Part shown: piece after piece, positions 35,305-43,468 of the stretch
Numbering within the stretch: the first letter of the stretch is position 1
Layout of the letters: each line of letters opens with the position of its first letter
Assembly (NCBI GenBank): GCA_958295905.1
Contig: OY282382.1
Span: 5,638,910-5,702,909, forward strand
Direction of reading: 5' to 3'
DNA length: 64,000 nucleotides
Source of the DNA: an uncultured Vicinamibacterales bacterium
Lineage (GTDB): Bacteria > Acidobacteriota > Vicinamibacteria > Vicinamibacterales > UBA8438
Program-made: the position numbers and the translations under genes
The notes under the pieces: model-generated
Databases searched by the model: none
What the model saw: only the letters and a program-made list of their open reading frames with translations
Told to the model about the DNA's origin: nothing

Positions 35305-36527
35305 TGTAGGTACCACGGCAGCACGCGGAAGCCCCGGAACTCGAAGCGGCCGGTTCCGCCGTGCACGAGGACGCCGCCGCGGTTCGGGTTGCCGGGGAGC
35401 GCGGTCCACCAAGCGAGCGTGTCGACGGCGTCGGCGGGCACCGTCCGCCCCGATTTCACTTCGACGGGAACGATCCGGCCGCCGGCGTCGACCAGGACGT
35501 CGATCTCGCGCCCGGCCGCGTCCCGCCACCACGAGAGCGGCGGGTCGCGGCGGCGCGCGGCGAACGCCTTGACCAGCTCGGACACGACGAACGACTCGAA
35601 GATGGCGCCGCGCAGCGGATGACGCTCCAGGGTCCGGGCGTCGGGAATGTCGAGGAGATAGCAGACGAGACCGGTGTCGAGGAAGTGGAGGCGGCGCCGT
35701 TTGCGCAACCGCTTGCGGTAGCTCGCGTGATGCGGCGGGAGGGTCGTCGCGAGAAAACCGATCTCCAGAGCCGCGAGCCAGCGCTTCGCGGTCTGCTGGG
35801 TCACGCCGGCGTCGGCCGCGAGGGCGCTGAAGTTCACTTCCTGCGCGGTTCGCGCGGCGGCGAGGCGGACGAAGTTCTCGAAGCTCCGCGGGTCGGACAC
35901 CTGCAGTACCTCGCGGAGGTCTCGTTCGACGTAGGTGCGCAGATAGTCGGCCAGCCACGGCTGCGCCGGCAGGTTCCGGGCGTGAATGCGCGGGTAGAAC
36001 CCGTTCACGAGGGTCCGCCAGAGATCCCTCGGCGGCGGGCCCGCGGTCTCGGCCGGCGACCCGGCGGCGCCGTCGAGATTCAGCGGATCGAGCGGCGGGC
36101 GTTCGTGGAGCTCCGCCAGCGACAACGGATGGAGACGCAAGAGCGCCGTCCGCCCCGCCAGCGTCTGGGAGACCGACGCCATCAGCAGCAGGTTCTGCGA
36201 GCCGGTCAGGATGAAGCGGCCGGGTTCGTCGTGCTCGTCGACGAGCACCTGGATGTAGGACAGCAGCTCGGGCGCCCGCTGGATCTCGTCGAGAATCAGA
36301 CCCCGCCCCTTCGCCGCAGCCAGCACGCCCCGCGGGTCGGCGAGGGCCCGCGCCCTTTCGTCGGGCGCTTCGAGCGACAGGTAGCGGTGCGCGGGAAACG
36401 CCGCCCGCACCAGCGTCGTCTTGCCCGACTGGCGCGGGCCGGTGAGGGTGACGACCGGATTCGCCGCGGCGGCAGCCCGCAACGCACCGGTCAGGTGCCG
36501 GGGAAGCATGCATGATGATCCTGGCAT
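35301..36527 (-). CDS. AAA_14/DUF4143 ATPase
   Basis: This 408-residue protein of the widespread AAA_14-DUF4143 family has a cytoplasmic N-terminal ATPase domain and a C-terminal nuclease-like DUF4143 domain. Walker A is TGPRQSGKTTLV (residues about 29-40), Walker B is GLILDEIQRAPEL, and sensor 1 is FILTGSQNLLL. The C-terminal part contains DFLDTGLVCYLL-like HFLDTGLVCYLLDIPD and ends with EIDVLVDAGGRIVPVEVKSG, the PD-(D/E)XK-like core with its EVK. The biological role of the family is not established; it is often found in accessory regions. Starts at 36527 or 36509 are possible (AGGATC precedes the latter). It is divergent from the GcvH-like gene. Confidence 0.9.
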   Translation of the reverse strand: MPGSSCMLPRHLTGALRAAAAANPVVTLTGPRQSGKTTLVRAAFPAHRYLSLEAPDERARALADPRGVLAAAKGRGLILDEIQRAPELLSYIQVLVDEHDEPGRFILTGSQNLLLMASVSQTLAGRTALLRLHPLSLAELHERPPLDPLNLDGAAGSPAETAGPPPRDLWRTLVNGFYPRIHARNLPAQPWLADYLRTYVERDLREVLQVSDPRSFENFVRLAAARTAQEVNFSALAADAGVTQQTAKRWLAALEIGFLATTLPPHHASYRKRLRKRRRLHFLDTGLVCYLLDIPDARTLERHPLRGAIFESFVVSELVKAFAARRRDPPLSWWRDAAGREIDVLVDAGGRIVPVEVKSGRTVPADAVDTLAWWTALPGNPNRGGVLVHGGTGRFEFRGFRVLPWYLQ

Positions 36528-36552
36528 GCCGATTGAGGATGCGTCAAATCCG

Positions 36553-36563
36553 TGATCCGATCA
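36553..36563. promoter_or_regulatory. Small palindrome between divergent genes
   Basis: TGATCCGATCA is a perfect 5-1-5 inverted repeat in a locally AT-richer stretch (36535-36590) of the 177-bp gap between the DUF4143 ATPase and the GcvH-like gene. It is a candidate operator for the long downstream operon, offered with low confidence. Confidence 0.25.
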
Positions 36564-36704
36564 TCAAAAAGACATCGCCATCACTCCGGACCGACGAAGG
36601 ACATACGAAATCCACGGGCGAACGCGCGGCCGGTTTCGCCGGCGTCGCCCCCTGCCTGATACCATCAAGCGGAGACAGCGACGCCGCGCCCCGCCATCCC
36701 CGCC

Positions 36705-37157
36705 ATGACCCCCGCCGAGATCCCCTATAATCGCTCGCGGTTCTCGACCCGCCTCCTTGAGAACAGGCTCTACACGGCCGGCCACAGTTGGCTGGAGCGG
36801 GAGGACGGGGAGGTGTGGCGGGTCGGGTTCACCAAGTTCGCGGTGCGCATGCTCGGCGAGATCGTCGAGCTGGGGTTCGAGACCGAGCCGGGGTCGACGG
36901 TCGAGACCGGCCAGGTCATCGGCTGGCTGGAGGGTTTCAAGGCGGTGACCGACATGTACTCGCCGCTGGCGGGGCGGTTCGAGGGGTTCAACCCCGCCGT
37001 CGACGAGCGGGCGGCGCTGCTGTCGAGCGATCCGTACCGCCGGGGCTGGCTCTTCCGCGTGCGCGGACAGCCGGGAGACGACTGTCTCGACGTGCACGCG
37101 TACATCGCGTTGCTCGACACGACCATCGACAAGATGCTGGGACGACGGCATGACTGA
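36705..37157 (+). CDS. GcvH-like lipoyl-carrier protein
   Basis: This 150-residue protein resembles the glycine cleavage H protein. The lipoylation hairpin is present: WLEGFKAVTDMYSPLAGRF (residues about 66-84), with the lysine to be lipoylated in place, preceded by AVRMLGEIVELGFETEPGS and followed by the H-protein-like SSDPYRRGWLFRVR. No gcvT or gcvP gene is nearby; instead it heads an operon with Fe-S, radical SAM, GTPase and terpene genes. It is therefore more likely a dedicated lipoyl carrier, as GcvH-like LbpA proteins are in the sHdr sulfur-oxidation pathway. It overlaps the GTPase gene by 8 bp, so translation is coupled. No clear ribosome binding site precedes the ATG. Confidence 0.85.
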   Translation: MTPAEIPYNRSRFSTRLLENRLYTAGHSWLEREDGEVWRVGFTKFAVRMLGEIVELGFETEPGSTVETGQVIGWLEGFKAVTDMYSPLAGRFEGFNPAVDERAALLSSDPYRRGWLFRVRGQPGDDCLDVHAYIALLDTTIDKMLGRRHD

Positions 37158-38244
37158 GCCGGCGCGCTACGTCATGATCGGCGGGTTTCTGGGGGCGGGG
37201 AAGACGACCGCGGTGGCGCGGCTCGCCCGGCACCTGACGGACCGGGGCAGGCGGGTCGGGCTGATTTGCAACGACCAGAGCAGCGGGCTCGTCGACACCA
37301 CCCTGCTGCGGTCCCGGGGCTTCCCGGTCGAGGAGATCACCGGCGGCTGCTTCTGCTGCCGCTTCAACTCGCTGCTGGAGGCGGCCGAGAACCTGACCCG
37401 GGACTCGCGGCCCGACCTGTTCCTCGCCGAACCGGTCGGGAGCTGCACCGATCTGGTGGCCACCGTCTCCTATCCGCTGCGCCGCATCTACGGCGACCGG
37501 TTCACGGTGGCGCCGCTGAGCGTCCTCGTCGACCCGGTGCGGGCCGCCCGCATGGTGGGCCTGGTCGACGGCCGGAGCTTCTCGGAGAAGGTGACCTACG
37601 TCTACCGCAAGCAGTTGCAGGAAGCGGACGTCATCGTCGTCAACAAGTGCGACGCGCACCCCGCCGATCTCCTCGACCGGCTGTCGGCGGCCCTCGGCGA
37701 AGAGTTCCCCCATGCCGCCGTCCTCACCTGCTCGGCCCGGACGGGAACCGGGGTCGAGAAGTGGTTCGAGACGGTGCTCGCCGACAATCCTGCGTCCCGA
37801 TCGCTGGAGATCGACTACGATATATACGCGGCCGGCGAGGCGTTGCTGGGCTGGCTGAACTGCACCGTCCAGCTTCATGCCGACGAACCGTTCGACGGCA
37901 ACCGGACGCTGGTCGATCTGGCCCGGCAGGTGCGCGGGCGCCTCGCCGCCGCCGGGGAGGAGATCGCCCATCTCAAGATGACGCTGGACGCGCGGGACGG
38001 GTCCGGCACGCTGTCGGTGGTGAGCCTCGTCGGCACCGACCGGGAACCCGACCTGCGGGAGTCGCTGCTTGATCGCGTCGACGCGGGCGAGCTGGTGGTG
38101 AATCTTCGGGCGGAGACGGATCCGGCCCGGCTCGAAGCCGTACTGCGCGGCACCCTGGCGTCGCTCGACGGTGTCGAGGCGCGGGTCGAGCATCTGGAGC
38201 GGTTGAGGCCCGGACGGCCCGTGCCGACGCATCGGATGGCGTGA
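37150..38244 (+). CDS. CobW/G3E family GTPase
   Basis: This 364-residue P-loop GTPase belongs to the G3E group, which loads metals or cofactors onto partner enzymes. Walker A is GGFLGAGKTT (residues 11-20). The metal-binding CxCC motif is GGCFCCRF (65-72), and the guanine-specificity motif is NKCD (165-168). A C-terminal CobW-like domain follows the G domain. The combination of GxCxCC and NKxD argues for a metallochaperone-like GTPase rather than MeaB. In this operon it probably helps activate one of the Fe-S or radical enzymes, or handles a metal for the cyclase; this is inference. It begins inside the end of the GcvH-like gene (ATGACTGA). Confidence 0.9.
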   Translation: MTEPARYVMIGGFLGAGKTTAVARLARHLTDRGRRVGLICNDQSSGLVDTTLLRSRGFPVEEITGGCFCCRFNSLLEAAENLTRDSRPDLFLAEPVGSCTDLVATVSYPLRRIYGDRFTVAPLSVLVDPVRAARMVGLVDGRSFSEKVTYVYRKQLQEADVIVVNKCDAHPADLLDRLSAALGEEFPHAAVLTCSARTGTGVEKWFETVLADNPASRSLEIDYDIYAAGEALLGWLNCTVQLHADEPFDGNRTLVDLARQVRGRLAAAGEEIAHLKMTLDARDGSGTLSVVSLVGTDREPDLRESLLDRVDAGELVVNLRAETDPARLEAVLRGTLASLDGVEARVEHLERLRPGRPVPTHRMA

Positions 38245-38274
38245 CGGCCCGTTGCGCTTCGCAGGTGGGTGGGA

Positions 38275-38424
38275 ATGAGTGACAACGCATACCGGTGGGC
38301 GTCGATGGTCCTGATGGCCGCAACCGCGATCGGTACCTGGTGGACCCGGCATGACGTGACCGTGTTGTCCGGGCGCGTCACGGAGGGCCGCCGAGCGCGG
38401 GTATCGGCGCTGGTCCGCCGGTGA
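38275..38424 (+). CDS. 49-residue single-pass membrane peptide
   Basis: A short frame from ATG 38275 to TGA 38424 is preceded by GGTGGGTGGGA, a usable ribosome binding site. It encodes a peptide with one hydrophobic stretch (YRWASMVLMAATAIGTWWT, residues 6-24) and a basic C-terminus (GRRARVSALVRR). Its stop overlaps the GTG start of the next gene as GTGA, the same coupling used elsewhere in the operon. No homology is claimed. It may be a small membrane anchor for one of the soluble proteins of the operon, or a translated leader. Confidence 0.55.
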   Translation: MSDNAYRWASMVLMAATAIGTWWTRHDVTVLSGRVTEGRRARVSALVRR

Positions 38425-38756
38425 GCGCAGCGGATGCCGCAATGAAGATTCTGTACTGCAACTGCACCTACGCCAAGGTCGTCCCGGCCCAGGTCAAGAA
38501 GGAGGTCCTGCGCCGGCTGAGCGACTCCGGCCAGGCCTTCGATGCGGTGGCGGACCTCTGCGACATGTCGGCGCGCAAGGACGCCGCGTTGCGGAAGATC
38601 GCCGAGGGCGGCGACACGAAGATCGCCGCCTGCTACCCGCGCGCGGTGAAGTGGCTGTTCCACGCGGCGGGCACGCCTCTGCCGAGCGGGGGCGTCGACG
38701 TGCTGAACATGCGCGAGGACTCGGCCGACGACGTCATTAGGGAGCTGCTCGCATGA
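38421..38756 (+). CDS. Small cysteine protein resembling the HdrA N-terminal domain
   Basis: This 111-residue soluble protein has the pattern KILYCNCTYAKVVPAQVKKEVL near the start (Cys13, Cys15), Cys47 in VADLCDMSARKDAAL, and TKIAACYPRAVKWLF (Cys71). This order recalls the N-terminal Fe-S region of HdrA-type flavoproteins (CxC start, then a VVAACSPR block), but there is no FAD domain. It may bind a cluster or dock the adjacent ferredoxin. The GTG start at 38421 overlaps the preceding stop. An ATG at 38442 (MKILYCNC) is an alternative. The next gene starts as ATGA across its stop. The family name is uncertain. Confidence 0.65.
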   Translation: MSAADAAMKILYCNCTYAKVVPAQVKKEVLRRLSDSGQAFDAVADLCDMSARKDAALRKIAEGGDTKIAACYPRAVKWLFHAAGTPLPSGGVDVLNMREDSADDVIRELLA

Positions 38757-39628
38757 GCCGCATCGAGGGACGCAACCTGCGGGTCGTTCTGTACGAGGGT
38801 CCGGGCAGCCAAGCCCTCGACGACGACGAGCGCTTCCAGGCCCTATCGGCCCTCCTCGACAACGGCTTCGAGGTCACGCGCCCGATGGCCGGGCAGGACG
38901 TGGCACCGGCCGACGGCGCCCCGGTCCTGGTGCTGGGCCGGCTCGACGAAGCGCCGGCCGCGGACCCGGACCAGGAGGTGCACTTCCGCGACCTCGGGGA
39001 GGTCGGCCCCCTCGACGCGGCCCGCGAGGTGCGGGAGGCGGCCGGCGCGCGCAAGCTGGAAGCCTGGAAACCGTGGTTCCCGGTGATCGACTTCGATCGC
39101 TGCACCAACTGCATGCAGTGCCTGACGTTCTGCCTCTTCGACGTGTACGGGGTCGACAAGCAGAAGCAGATCACGGTGCAGAACCAGGACAACTGCAAGA
39201 CCGACTGCCCGGCGTGCTCGCGGGTGTGCCCCGAGGTCGCCATCCTGTTCCCGAAGTACGGCAAGGGTCCGATCAACGGCGACGTCGTCCGCGAGCAGGA
39301 TGTCCAGCGCGAGGCGATGAAGGTGGACATCTCCACCCTCCTCGGGGGAGACCTCTACGGGTCGCTGCGCACCCGCCAGCGCGAGGCCCGGAAGCGCTTC
39401 TCGACCGAGCGCGACGAATCGAAGGCGCTGCTCGAGCGCAAGCGCTGCCTCGGCAAGCTCAAGAAGGACCTCGACATTCCCGACGAGGTGCTGATGACCC
39501 TGCCGTCGGCCGAGGACATCGAGGAGCGGGCGGCCCGCGCCAAGGCGAAGATGGAGAAGCGCCTCGCCCGCTCGCAGACCGCGCAGGACGCCCGGCCGGC
39601 GCCGACGGAACGGGAATGGGGCATCTGA
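38753..39628 (+). CDS. Ferredoxin-like protein with two [4Fe-4S] motifs
   Basis: This 291-residue soluble protein has a central dicluster ferredoxin domain with CTNCMQCLTFC (Cys117, 120, 123, 127) and CKTDCPACSRVCP (Cys148, 152, 155, 159). The N-terminal ~100 residues are an unassigned alpha/beta region (VVLYEGPGSQALDDDER). The C-terminal ~110 residues form a long charged helix (EARKRFSTERDESKALLERK). It probably carries low-potential electrons to the radical SAM enzyme encoded next, or between the HdrA-N-like protein and a partner. It starts by an ATGA overlap with the preceding gene. A 12-bp stem hairpin lies between its stop and the radical SAM gene. Confidence 0.85.
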   Translation: MSRIEGRNLRVVLYEGPGSQALDDDERFQALSALLDNGFEVTRPMAGQDVAPADGAPVLVLGRLDEAPAADPDQEVHFRDLGEVGPLDAAREVREAAGARKLEAWKPWFPVIDFDRCTNCMQCLTFCLFDVYGVDKQKQITVQNQDNCKTDCPACSRVCPEVAILFPKYGKGPINGDVVREQDVQREAMKVDISTLLGGDLYGSLRTRQREARKRFSTERDESKALLERKRCLGKLKKDLDIPDEVLMTLPSAEDIEERAARAKAKMEKRLARSQTAQDARPAPTEREWGI

Positions 39629-39651
39629 CCGAAGTCGGCGGCGCCACCGCC

Positions 39652-39688
39652 GCGGGAGTCCGCGCGGGGGAACGGTGCGGACTCCCGC
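39652..39688. repeat. REP-like hairpin inside the operon
   Basis: GCGGGAGTCCGC and GCGGACTCCCGC form a perfect 12-bp stem around a 13-base loop. The sequence matches the hairpin half of the REP-like family in this window. Its place between the ferredoxin and radical SAM genes could stabilise the upstream mRNA or lower downstream expression. Confidence 0.6.
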
Positions 39689-39767
39689 CGGATCGGCGGG
39701 GCGGACAGCGGTGCCGCGGATTGGCGCCGTCGGGGCCGGGACCGGCGGGGTTGGGAGCGGAACGATC

Positions 39768-40973
39768 ATGTTGAGAGCGGCGGCCGGCCTCGGCTATCGC
39801 ACGATGCGCTCGACCGACGCGCGCCTGTTGTGGAAGTTCGCGTACAACTTCGGCTACAAGGGCGTCCGCTCGGTCCAGAAGTTCAAGAAGCGCCTCAAGG
39901 CGGGGGTGTCGTTCCCCCCGTTCCTCTACATCTCGATCACCAACGCCTGCAACCTGCGCTGCCAGGGGTGCTGGGTCGACGTCGACAAGCCCCAGCACCT
40001 GATCAGCTACGACGACCTGAACCGGCTCATCGACAACGCCAAGCAGCACGGCAACAGCTTCTTCGGCATCCTCGGCGGCGAGCCGTTCATGCACCCGGAC
40101 CTCATCCGGGTCCTGAAGGCGCACCCCGACTGCTACTTCCAGATCTTCACCAACGGCCACCCCATCACCGACGCCACGGCCGAGCGGCTGCGGGAGGCGG
40201 GCAACGCCACCCCGCTCATCAGCGTCGAGGGCACCGAGTCGATCAGCGACGTCCGGCGCGGCCGCGGGGGGGTGCTGAACCGCACCCTCGAGGGCATCCG
40301 GGCCAGCGTCCGCCACGGGCTGATCACCGGCGTCTGCACCAGCGTCTGCCAGTCGAACATCGACGACCTCGTGCGCGAGGAGTGGATCGACCGGTTGATC
40401 GGCATGGGGGTGCATTACTGCTGGTTCCACACCTATCGGGTGGTGGGGCCGGTCCCCAACCCCCAGCTCGCGCTGACCCCCGAGCAGGTGCTGTCGGTGC
40501 GCCGCTTCGTGATGGACATGCGCAACCGCAAGCCCATCGGCCTCATCGACGCCTACTGGGACGACAAGGGGCAGGCGCTGTGCCCGGCCGCGACCGGCAT
40601 CAGCCACCACATCGGCCCCTTCGGCGACGTCGAGCCCTGCCCCATCATCCAGTTCGCGAACGAGAAGATTCAGGACAACGACGGCGACCTTTACAAGACG
40701 ATGACCGAGTCGCCGCTGCTCGCGGACTTCCGCCGGACCGCGGCCGACGCGACCCGGGGCTGCATCGTGCTCGAGCGCCCCGACCTGCTCCAGGAGATCG
40801 TCGAGCGGCACGGGGCCGGCGACACGACGATACGCCGGACCGCCGGCCCCGAGCTCGAGGCGCTGCGCCCGCGGCCCAGCCAGCACAACCCCGGGAATGA
40901 GATTCCCGAGGAGAACTGGGTCTATCGGTTTGCGAAGAAGCACTGGTTCTTCGGATTCGGTGCGTATACATAA
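39768..40973 (+). CDS. Radical SAM enzyme, HpnH/SPASM-like, of the terpenoid operon
   Basis: This 401-residue radical SAM protein has the cluster motif CNLRCQGC (Cys61, Cys65, Cys68) after LYISITNA. It continues with ILGGEPFMHPDLIRVL, FQIFTNGHPI and PLISVEGTESISDVRRG, the order of the PqqE/HpnH-like branch. C-terminal cysteines in CPAATGISHHIGPFGDVEPCPIIQF and GCIVLE suggest a SPASM-like auxiliary cluster. HpnH adds adenosine to diploptene in hopanoid synthesis, which is suggestive beside a squalene-cyclase-like gene, but this protein is longer and has the auxiliary cysteines, so the reaction is open. GGGAG lies 10 bp before the ATG at 39768. The DUF116-prenyl synthase gene follows after 16 bp. 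Confidence 0.87.
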   Translation: MLRAAAGLGYRTMRSTDARLLWKFAYNFGYKGVRSVQKFKKRLKAGVSFPPFLYISITNACNLRCQGCWVDVDKPQHLISYDDLNRLIDNAKQHGNSFFGILGGEPFMHPDLIRVLKAHPDCYFQIFTNGHPITDATAERLREAGNATPLISVEGTESISDVRRGRGGVLNRTLEGIRASVRHGLITGVCTSVCQSNIDDLVREEWIDRLIGMGVHYCWFHTYRVVGPVPNPQLALTPEQVLSVRRFVMDMRNRKPIGLIDAYWDDKGQALCPAATGISHHIGPFGDVEPCPIIQFANEKIQDNDGDLYKTMTESPLLADFRRTAADATRGCIVLERPDLLQEIVERHGAGDTTIRRTAGPELEALRPRPSQHNPGNEIPEENWVYRFAKKHWFFGFGAYT

Positions 40974-40989
40974 GGGATCAGTCAGGCCC

Positions 40990-42759
40990 ATGGCCACGGA
41001 CACATCGAACTACGCCGCCGAAACCCAGGTCATCCCCCTGCTGCAGCTCCCGGCACAGGTGCCCCGGCAGACCTACCGGCCGGCGCAGTCGAACATCCCG
41101 GACGACAAGGCGGTGCGGGTCCGCCTGAAGCGTGTCGCCGAGGAGCACGTCAAGCGGGTGGGCGCGGTCCCCCCGCTGACCCTGGACGAACTGACCGAGC
41201 ATACCGCCGCGGTGCTCGCCGAGGCCGGTCTCGACCCGATCTACGGCGACTACGCGTCGATTCTCGTCAGCAACGCCGCCTGGCGGGACTCGCTCGCCCG
41301 GATTCCCTACGAACGCCGGCTCCTCCTCATCCCGAAGTGCCTGCGGGTGGAGGAGAAGTGCCCCGCCCCGTTCGACGAGTTCGGCCTGCTCTGCAAGGAA
41401 TGCGGGCTGTGCTCGATCCAGGACCTGACGGTCGAGGCCGAACGGCTCGGCTACGCCGTGCTCGTGGCCGAGGGCTCGGCCATCGTCCGCTCGATGATCG
41501 AGACCGGCAAGATCGAGGCGATCGTCGGCGTGAGCTGCATCAACGTGCTGGAGAAGTGCTTCCCGCACATGGAGGCGGCGTCGATCCCCGGCGTCGCGAT
41601 ACCGCTGCTGCAGGACGACTGCGTCAACACCACCGTCGACCTGGACTGGGTCTGGGACCTGATTCACCTGACGAGCGACGACAAGACGTACCGTCTGGAC
41701 CTCGACGCGCTCAAGACGACGGTGCGGGGCTGGTTCGCCTCCGATGAGCTCGACGAGATCATGGGCCCGGTGGACGTCGAGGACGTCACCGCCCGCATCG
41801 CCCGCGACACCCTCGAGAAAGGCGGCAAGCGCTGGCGGCCGTATCTTGCGGCGTGCACGTACATGGCCCTCGAGACCGACCGCCGGGACACCGAGCCGAA
41901 CCTGACGGCGGCGGTCCGGAAGGCGGCGGTGGCCATCGAGTGCTTCCACAAGGCGTCGCTCATCCACGACGACATCGAGGACGGCGACGACCGCCGCTAC
42001 GACAGCCCCGCCCTGCACACCGAGGTCGGGGTCCCGGTGGCCCTCAACGCGGGCGACTTCCTGGTCGGCGAAGGCTACCGGCTGCTCGCCGAGGCGGGCC
42101 GCCCCGAGGCCGTCGCAATCGCGGCCGAGGGCCACGTGACCCTGAGCCGCGGCCAGGGCCGCGAGCTGCTGTGGGCGCGCGACCCGCAGCCGCCGGCGTC
42201 GTTGCAGGTGCTCGACATCTTCCGGCAGAAGACGGCGGCGGCCTTCGAGGTGGCGCTGCGCATCGGCGCCATTTTCGGCGGCGCCGACGCGGCGACGCAC
42301 GATGTGCTGCGGAAGTACAGCGAGTCGCTGGGCATCGCCTACCAGATCAAGGACGACATCGACGACTTCAGGGGCGAGGCCGACTCGAACGACCTCGACC
42401 AAGTGCGCCTGTCCCTCATTCTGACCATCGCCCACAAGCGGGCCGAGGGCGGCGACCGCGATCGCGTCGCGTCGGCCATCCGGTCCGGTGCGGCTGACCC
42501 GGCGGAGACGGAGGAGATACGCCGCATCGCCGAGGAGTACGGCGTCCTCGACAAGGCCGAGGACCTCCTCGCCGCCTACCGCGAGGACGCCGTCCGGTCG
42601 CTGCGGTTCCTGGCGAGCCCGACCCTCAAGGGCCTGATGCGCCGTATCGTGGGCAAGATCTTCGGCGAGACCCTGATCGAGGGCTACTGCAGTGAGTTTG
42701 AGACTCGAAATGCTGCAAGTCGCGCGGCTGGCGCCGACGCTGCTGCAGGAAGCCTCTGA
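40990..42759 (+). CDS. DUF116 - polyprenyl synthetase fusion protein
   Basis: This is a 589-residue two-domain protein. Residues about 60-255 are a DUF116 domain, recognised by RLLLIPKCLRVEEKCPA, LLCKECGLC (Cys117, 124, 135, 138, 141), AEGSAIVRSMIETGKIEAIVGVSCINVLE and LLQDDCVNT; it is cysteine-rich and probably holds a metal or cluster. Residues about 265-560 are a trans-isoprenyl diphosphate synthase, with GGKRWRPYLA, the first Asp-rich motif DDIED (327-331) and the second DDIDD (455-459), which bind Mg-diphosphate. It should elongate allylic diphosphates to a chain whose length I cannot predict. I know of no described protein with this domain pair. The ATG at 40990 is chosen; upstream in-frame sequence overlaps the radical SAM gene. 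Confidence 0.88.
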   Translation: MATDTSNYAAETQVIPLLQLPAQVPRQTYRPAQSNIPDDKAVRVRLKRVAEEHVKRVGAVPPLTLDELTEHTAAVLAEAGLDPIYGDYASILVSNAAWRDSLARIPYERRLLLIPKCLRVEEKCPAPFDEFGLLCKECGLCSIQDLTVEAERLGYAVLVAEGSAIVRSMIETGKIEAIVGVSCINVLEKCFPHMEAASIPGVAIPLLQDDCVNTTVDLDWVWDLIHLTSDDKTYRLDLDALKTTVRGWFASDELDEIMGPVDVEDVTARIARDTLEKGGKRWRPYLAACTYMALETDRRDTEPNLTAAVRKAAVAIECFHKASLIHDDIEDGDDRRYDSPALHTEVGVPVALNAGDFLVGEGYRLLAEAGRPEAVAIAAEGHVTLSRGQGRELLWARDPQPPASLQVLDIFRQKTAAAFEVALRIGAIFGGADAATHDVLRKYSESLGIAYQIKDDIDDFRGEADSNDLDQVRLSLILTIAHKRAEGGDRDRVASAIRSGAADPAETEEIRRIAEEYGVLDKAEDLLAAYREDAVRSLRFLASPTLKGLMRRIVGKIFGETLIEGYCSEFETRNAASRAAGADAAAGSL

Positions 42760-43468
42760 CCCGGTCGCCCAGTACCTCCATGCCCGGTTCAACGACGACG
42801 GCGGCGCCGCCGACCGATCCGGGCGGAGCGATCTCTACTACACGGTCTTTGCCCTCGAAGGCCTCATCGCGCTGCAGCGCGATCCCCCGCCCGGGGTCCA
42901 CGGCTTCCTCGAGTCGTTCGGCGACGGCGGCGACCTCGACCTCGTGCACCTGTGCTGCCTCGCCCGGTGCCGGGCGGCGGTGAAGCAGCCGGGCCCCGAC
43001 CTCGCCCCCCGCATCCGCGGGCAATGGGACCGCGGCAGCGTCTATCACGGCTTCCTCGCGTGGGGCGCCCTGGAGGACCTGGGACAGCGGCCGGAACCGT
43101 TCGCGGTGCCGGGGGGCACCGGCGTCCGAACCACCCCGACGACGGCGGCCGCGGTGACCCTGCTCCGCCGGATGGGCGTCCCGGTTCCCCCGGAGGCGAC
43201 CCGGTGGCTGATGGCGCGGGCCCACCCCGAGGGGGGGTTCCTGGCCACCGACGCGGCACCGATGCCCGACCTGCTGTCGACCGCCACCGCCCTGCACGCC
43301 CTCGCCGGCGAGCACGTACCGTTCGAGCACCTGAAGGAGCCGACGCTCGACTTTCTCGACACGCTGTGGACCGGCAACGCGTTCTGCGGAACCTGGGCCG
43401 ACGATGAACCGGACTCCGAGTACACCTGGTACGCGCTCCTCGCCATGGGCCACCTCAGCCTTGCGTGA
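42692..43468 (+). CDS. Half-size prenyltransferase/squalene-cyclase-fold protein
   Basis: This soluble alpha-barrel protein is 252-258 residues long. Starts at GTG 42692 or ATG 42710 both lie inside the end of the prenyl synthase gene. Repeats of the protein-prenyltransferase beta-subunit and terpene-cyclase family are visible in SDLYYTVFALEGLIAL, HPEGGFLATDAAPMPDLLSTATALHALAG and GNAFCGTWADDEPDSEYTWYALLAMGHL. It is about the length of one alpha-alpha barrel and lacks a DxDD motif. It may bind a prenyl chain or be a subunit of the cyclase encoded next, which starts within its last codons. Catalytic activity is uncertain. Confidence 0.75.
   Translation: MSLRLEMLQVARLAPTLLQEASDPVAQYLHARFNDDGGAADRSGRSDLYYTVFALEGLIALQRDPPPGVHGFLESFGDGGDLDLVHLCCLARCRAAVKQPGPDLAPRIRGQWDRGSVYHGFLAWGALEDLGQRPEPFAVPGGTGVRTTPTTAAAVTLLRRMGVPVPPEATRWLMARAHPEGGFLATDAAPMPDLLSTATALHALAGEHVPFEHLKEPTLDFLDTLWTGNAFCGTWADDEPDSEYTWYALLAMGHLSLA

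Noticed and set aside
36705-37157. Housekeeping glycine cleavage H protein
   Set aside because: The lipoyl hairpin is present, but no gcvT/gcvP gene is near and the gene is embedded by overlap in a Fe-S/terpene operon; a dedicated carrier is more likely, though phylogeny is needed.
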